Origin: Dehalococcoidia bacterium
Lineage (GTDB): Bacteria > Chloroflexota > Dehalococcoidia > UBA6926
Reading direction: 5' to 3'
Length of the DNA stretch: 7,117 nucleotides
Assembly (NCBI GenBank): GCA_012271225.1
Contig: JAAXGS010000182.1
Span: forward strand, 1 to 7,117
Both the position numbers and the translations under genes were made by a program. The notes under the pieces are model-generated. The model searched no databases, was not told the origin of the DNA, and worked only from the letters and a program-made list of their open reading frames with translations. Shown piece after piece: positions 5,835-7,117 of this stretch; position 1 is the first letter of the stretch; every line of letters starts with the position of its first letter.

Positions 5835-7031
5835 CTATTCCCTGCGGAGCACGAGGCAGGTGATGTCGTCGTGCTGGGGCGCAGATCCGGAGAAGGCCTT
5901 GATCACGTCAAAAACGGCGTGAGCGGTGCTCTCCGGGTCGGTGGGAGGAGACGCGGCGAAGTGATCCCGAACCCGCTGCATCCCCATGGGCTCCTGGCTC
6001 TCATTCATCGCCTCCGTGACGCCGTCCGTCACGAACAGAACGGTATCTCCCGGGCTGATGTCCACGGAGTTCTCCATGTACACATACTCCGGAGCCACGC
6101 CCAGAACCACGCCCTGTGTGAGCGGAAGCTCCTCGGAGGAGCCGTCGGGGTGGATGAGCAACGGCGGATGCTCCCCGCCGCTCGCGTACGTGAGTCTGCC
6201 CGTTCTGGGGTCAAAGACGGCGTAGAGCACCGTCACAAACATCCCCGTCTCATTCTCCTGAACCAGGAGGCTGTTCACCTCGGTCAGGACCTCGCCGGGA
6301 TGTCCCCGGCCCACGGCCGCGCCCTTCAGGAGGGTGCGAGTTGACATCATGAAGAGGCCGGCCGCCACGCCCTTGTCGGACACATCGGCCACCACAAGGC
6401 CAACACGGTCGAATTGGAGGCTCATCAGATCAAAGAAATCGCCGCCGATGTTCCTGGCCGGACGCATGGTTCCGTACACCCGATACCCCGCCCCCTCCGG
6501 GAACGTGCGCGGCAGGATGGACTGCTGCATGTTCTTCGCCACGTCCAGTTCATTCTGAATGGCAACCAGGCGATCACGAACGCTGAGGGCGTCCCGCAAC
6601 TCCAATACGTGGCGCAGCGTCCGATCAATCGTGACGCGCAGATCGTCGAAGTCCACCGGTTTGGTGATGAAATCAAACGCGCCGCGATTCATCGCCGTGC
6701 GGATGTTCTGCATGTCTCCGTACGCGGAGATGATGACGGAGCGGATGTTGGGTTTGGCTTTGGGGATTTCCTGCAGGAGCGTCAGCCCGTCCATCTGGGG
6801 CATATTGATGTCGGACAACACCATATCGATCTTGTCATCCGACTCAAGCTCTCTGAGAGCTTCGACACCGTTGCGGGCGAAAACAAAGTCATAACGGCCG
6901 GCGCGGATCTCCCGCCGCATTCTCTGCCGCACCAGGGGCTCCAGGTCCGGCTCATCGTCAACGACGAGTATCTTGAACGGCCCCAGACCGTCCTCGACAG
7001 AGTCAGAGTCCACCGCGGAATCCGTCGTCAC
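5835..7031 (-). CDS. Response regulator with PP2C/SpoIIE-type phosphatase output (RsbU-like)
   Basis: At 398 residues as drawn, this protein has a receiver domain at 18-135: acidic pair D25/D26, phospho-acceptor D74 in VLSDINMPQMDG, S102 in ISAYGD and K124 in ITKPVD. A helical linker (136-168) ends in the NMQQSILP motif that typically precedes SpoIIE phosphatases. The phosphatase (about 180-397) has GGDFFD (D198), VADVSDKGVAAGLFM (D216), GGEHPPLL, DGVTEA (D336) and QHDDIT (D388/D389), so the metal-binding acidic residues appear intact. Phosphorylation by the operon's kinase would be expected to gate Ser/Thr phosphatase activity toward a STAS protein (inference). GTG 7031 is the first recognisable start, with AGGA (7040-7043) 8 bases upstream. 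The frame has no stop from there to the window edge, so a longer N-terminus is possible. It is the first gene of the operon within view. Confidence 0.93.
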   Translation of the reverse strand: MTTDSAVDSDSVEDGLGPFKILVVDDEPDLEPLVRQRMRREIRAGRYDFVFARNGVEALRELESDDKIDMVLSDINMPQMDGLTLLQEIPKAKPNIRSVIISAYGDMQNIRTAMNRGAFDFITKPVDFDDLRVTIDRTLRHVLELRDALSVRDRLVAIQNELDVAKNMQQSILPRTFPEGAGYRVYGTMRPARNIGGDFFDLMSLQFDRVGLVVADVSDKGVAAGLFMMSTRTLLKGAAVGRGHPGEVLTEVNSLLVQENETGMFVTVLYAVFDPRTGRLTYASGGEHPPLLIHPDGSSEELPLTQGVVLGVAPEYVYMENSVDISPGDTVLFVTDGVTEAMNESQEPMGMQRVRDHFAASPPTDPESTAHAVFDVIKAFSGSAPQHDDITCLVLRRE

Positions 7032-7045
7032 CGCCAGTGTCCTGA

Positions 7046-7064
7046 GAGTCCCCTGAGGGAACTC
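7046..7064 (-). promoter_or_regulatory. Hairpin just upstream of the phosphatase ribosome site
   Basis: On the minus strand GAGTTCCC pairs with GGGGACTC (8 bp with one G-U pair in RNA) around a TCA loop. It ends 2 bases before the AGGA ribosome site and 14 bases before GTG 7031. It could affect translation of the first operon gene, but would lie inside coding sequence if the real start is further upstream. I see no convincing promoter between 7065 and 7117. Confidence 0.35.
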
Positions 7065-7117
7065 CTCTTCTCTCCGGCCGGCACGACAATCACACCCGGA
7101 GCAATCAGTTTCGTCGG

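Noticed and set aside
1..7117. CRISPR array, insertion sequence or tandem repeat
   Set aside because: No regularly spaced repeats, transposase motifs or terminal inverted repeats were seen.

Overview
The window carries a bacterial chromosome segment of moderately high GC content. It holds two tRNA genes, two stand-alone genes and a four-gene sensory operon. The phylum cannot be fixed from the sequence. Two lipoproteins with Pro/Thr-rich linkers, an RsbU/RsbW-type module and a LivJ-type binding protein beside a large histidine kinase would fit a Chloroflexota-like genome, but this is inference. There is no integrase, transposase, phage gene or CRISPR array.

Left part (1-1850). tRNA-Glu(TTC) lies on the minus strand with a plausible promoter upstream. 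A divergent gene (194-877, plus) encodes an unnamed protein with a CxxC motif and a DUF2325-like segment. It runs tail to tail, with a 19-base overlap, into a minus-strand DUF192-family lipoprotein gene (859-1500). tRNA-Thr(CGT) follows on the plus strand with a good hairpin terminator. A second hairpin plus T-run, read on the minus strand, probably ends the large operon.

Right part (1842-7117). Four minus-strand genes are read from right to left: a response regulator with a PP2C/SpoIIE (RsbU-like) phosphatase output, a small RsbW-like GHKL ATPase, a LivJ-type type-1 periplasmic binding lipoprotein, and a TorS-like membrane histidine kinase. The gaps are 9 bases, 7 bases and an ATGA overlap, so this is almost certainly one transcript.

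The inferred circuit is as follows. The binding lipoprotein senses a small extracellular ligand and signals to the kinase. The kinase phosphorylates the receiver of the phosphatase. The phosphatase would act on a STAS anti-anti-sigma protein controlled by the ATPase. No STAS protein, sigma factor, ABC permease or ABC ATPase is present in the window, so the output end of the switch is missing or lies elsewhere. The phosphatase reading frame stays open to the right edge, so its start is not settled.
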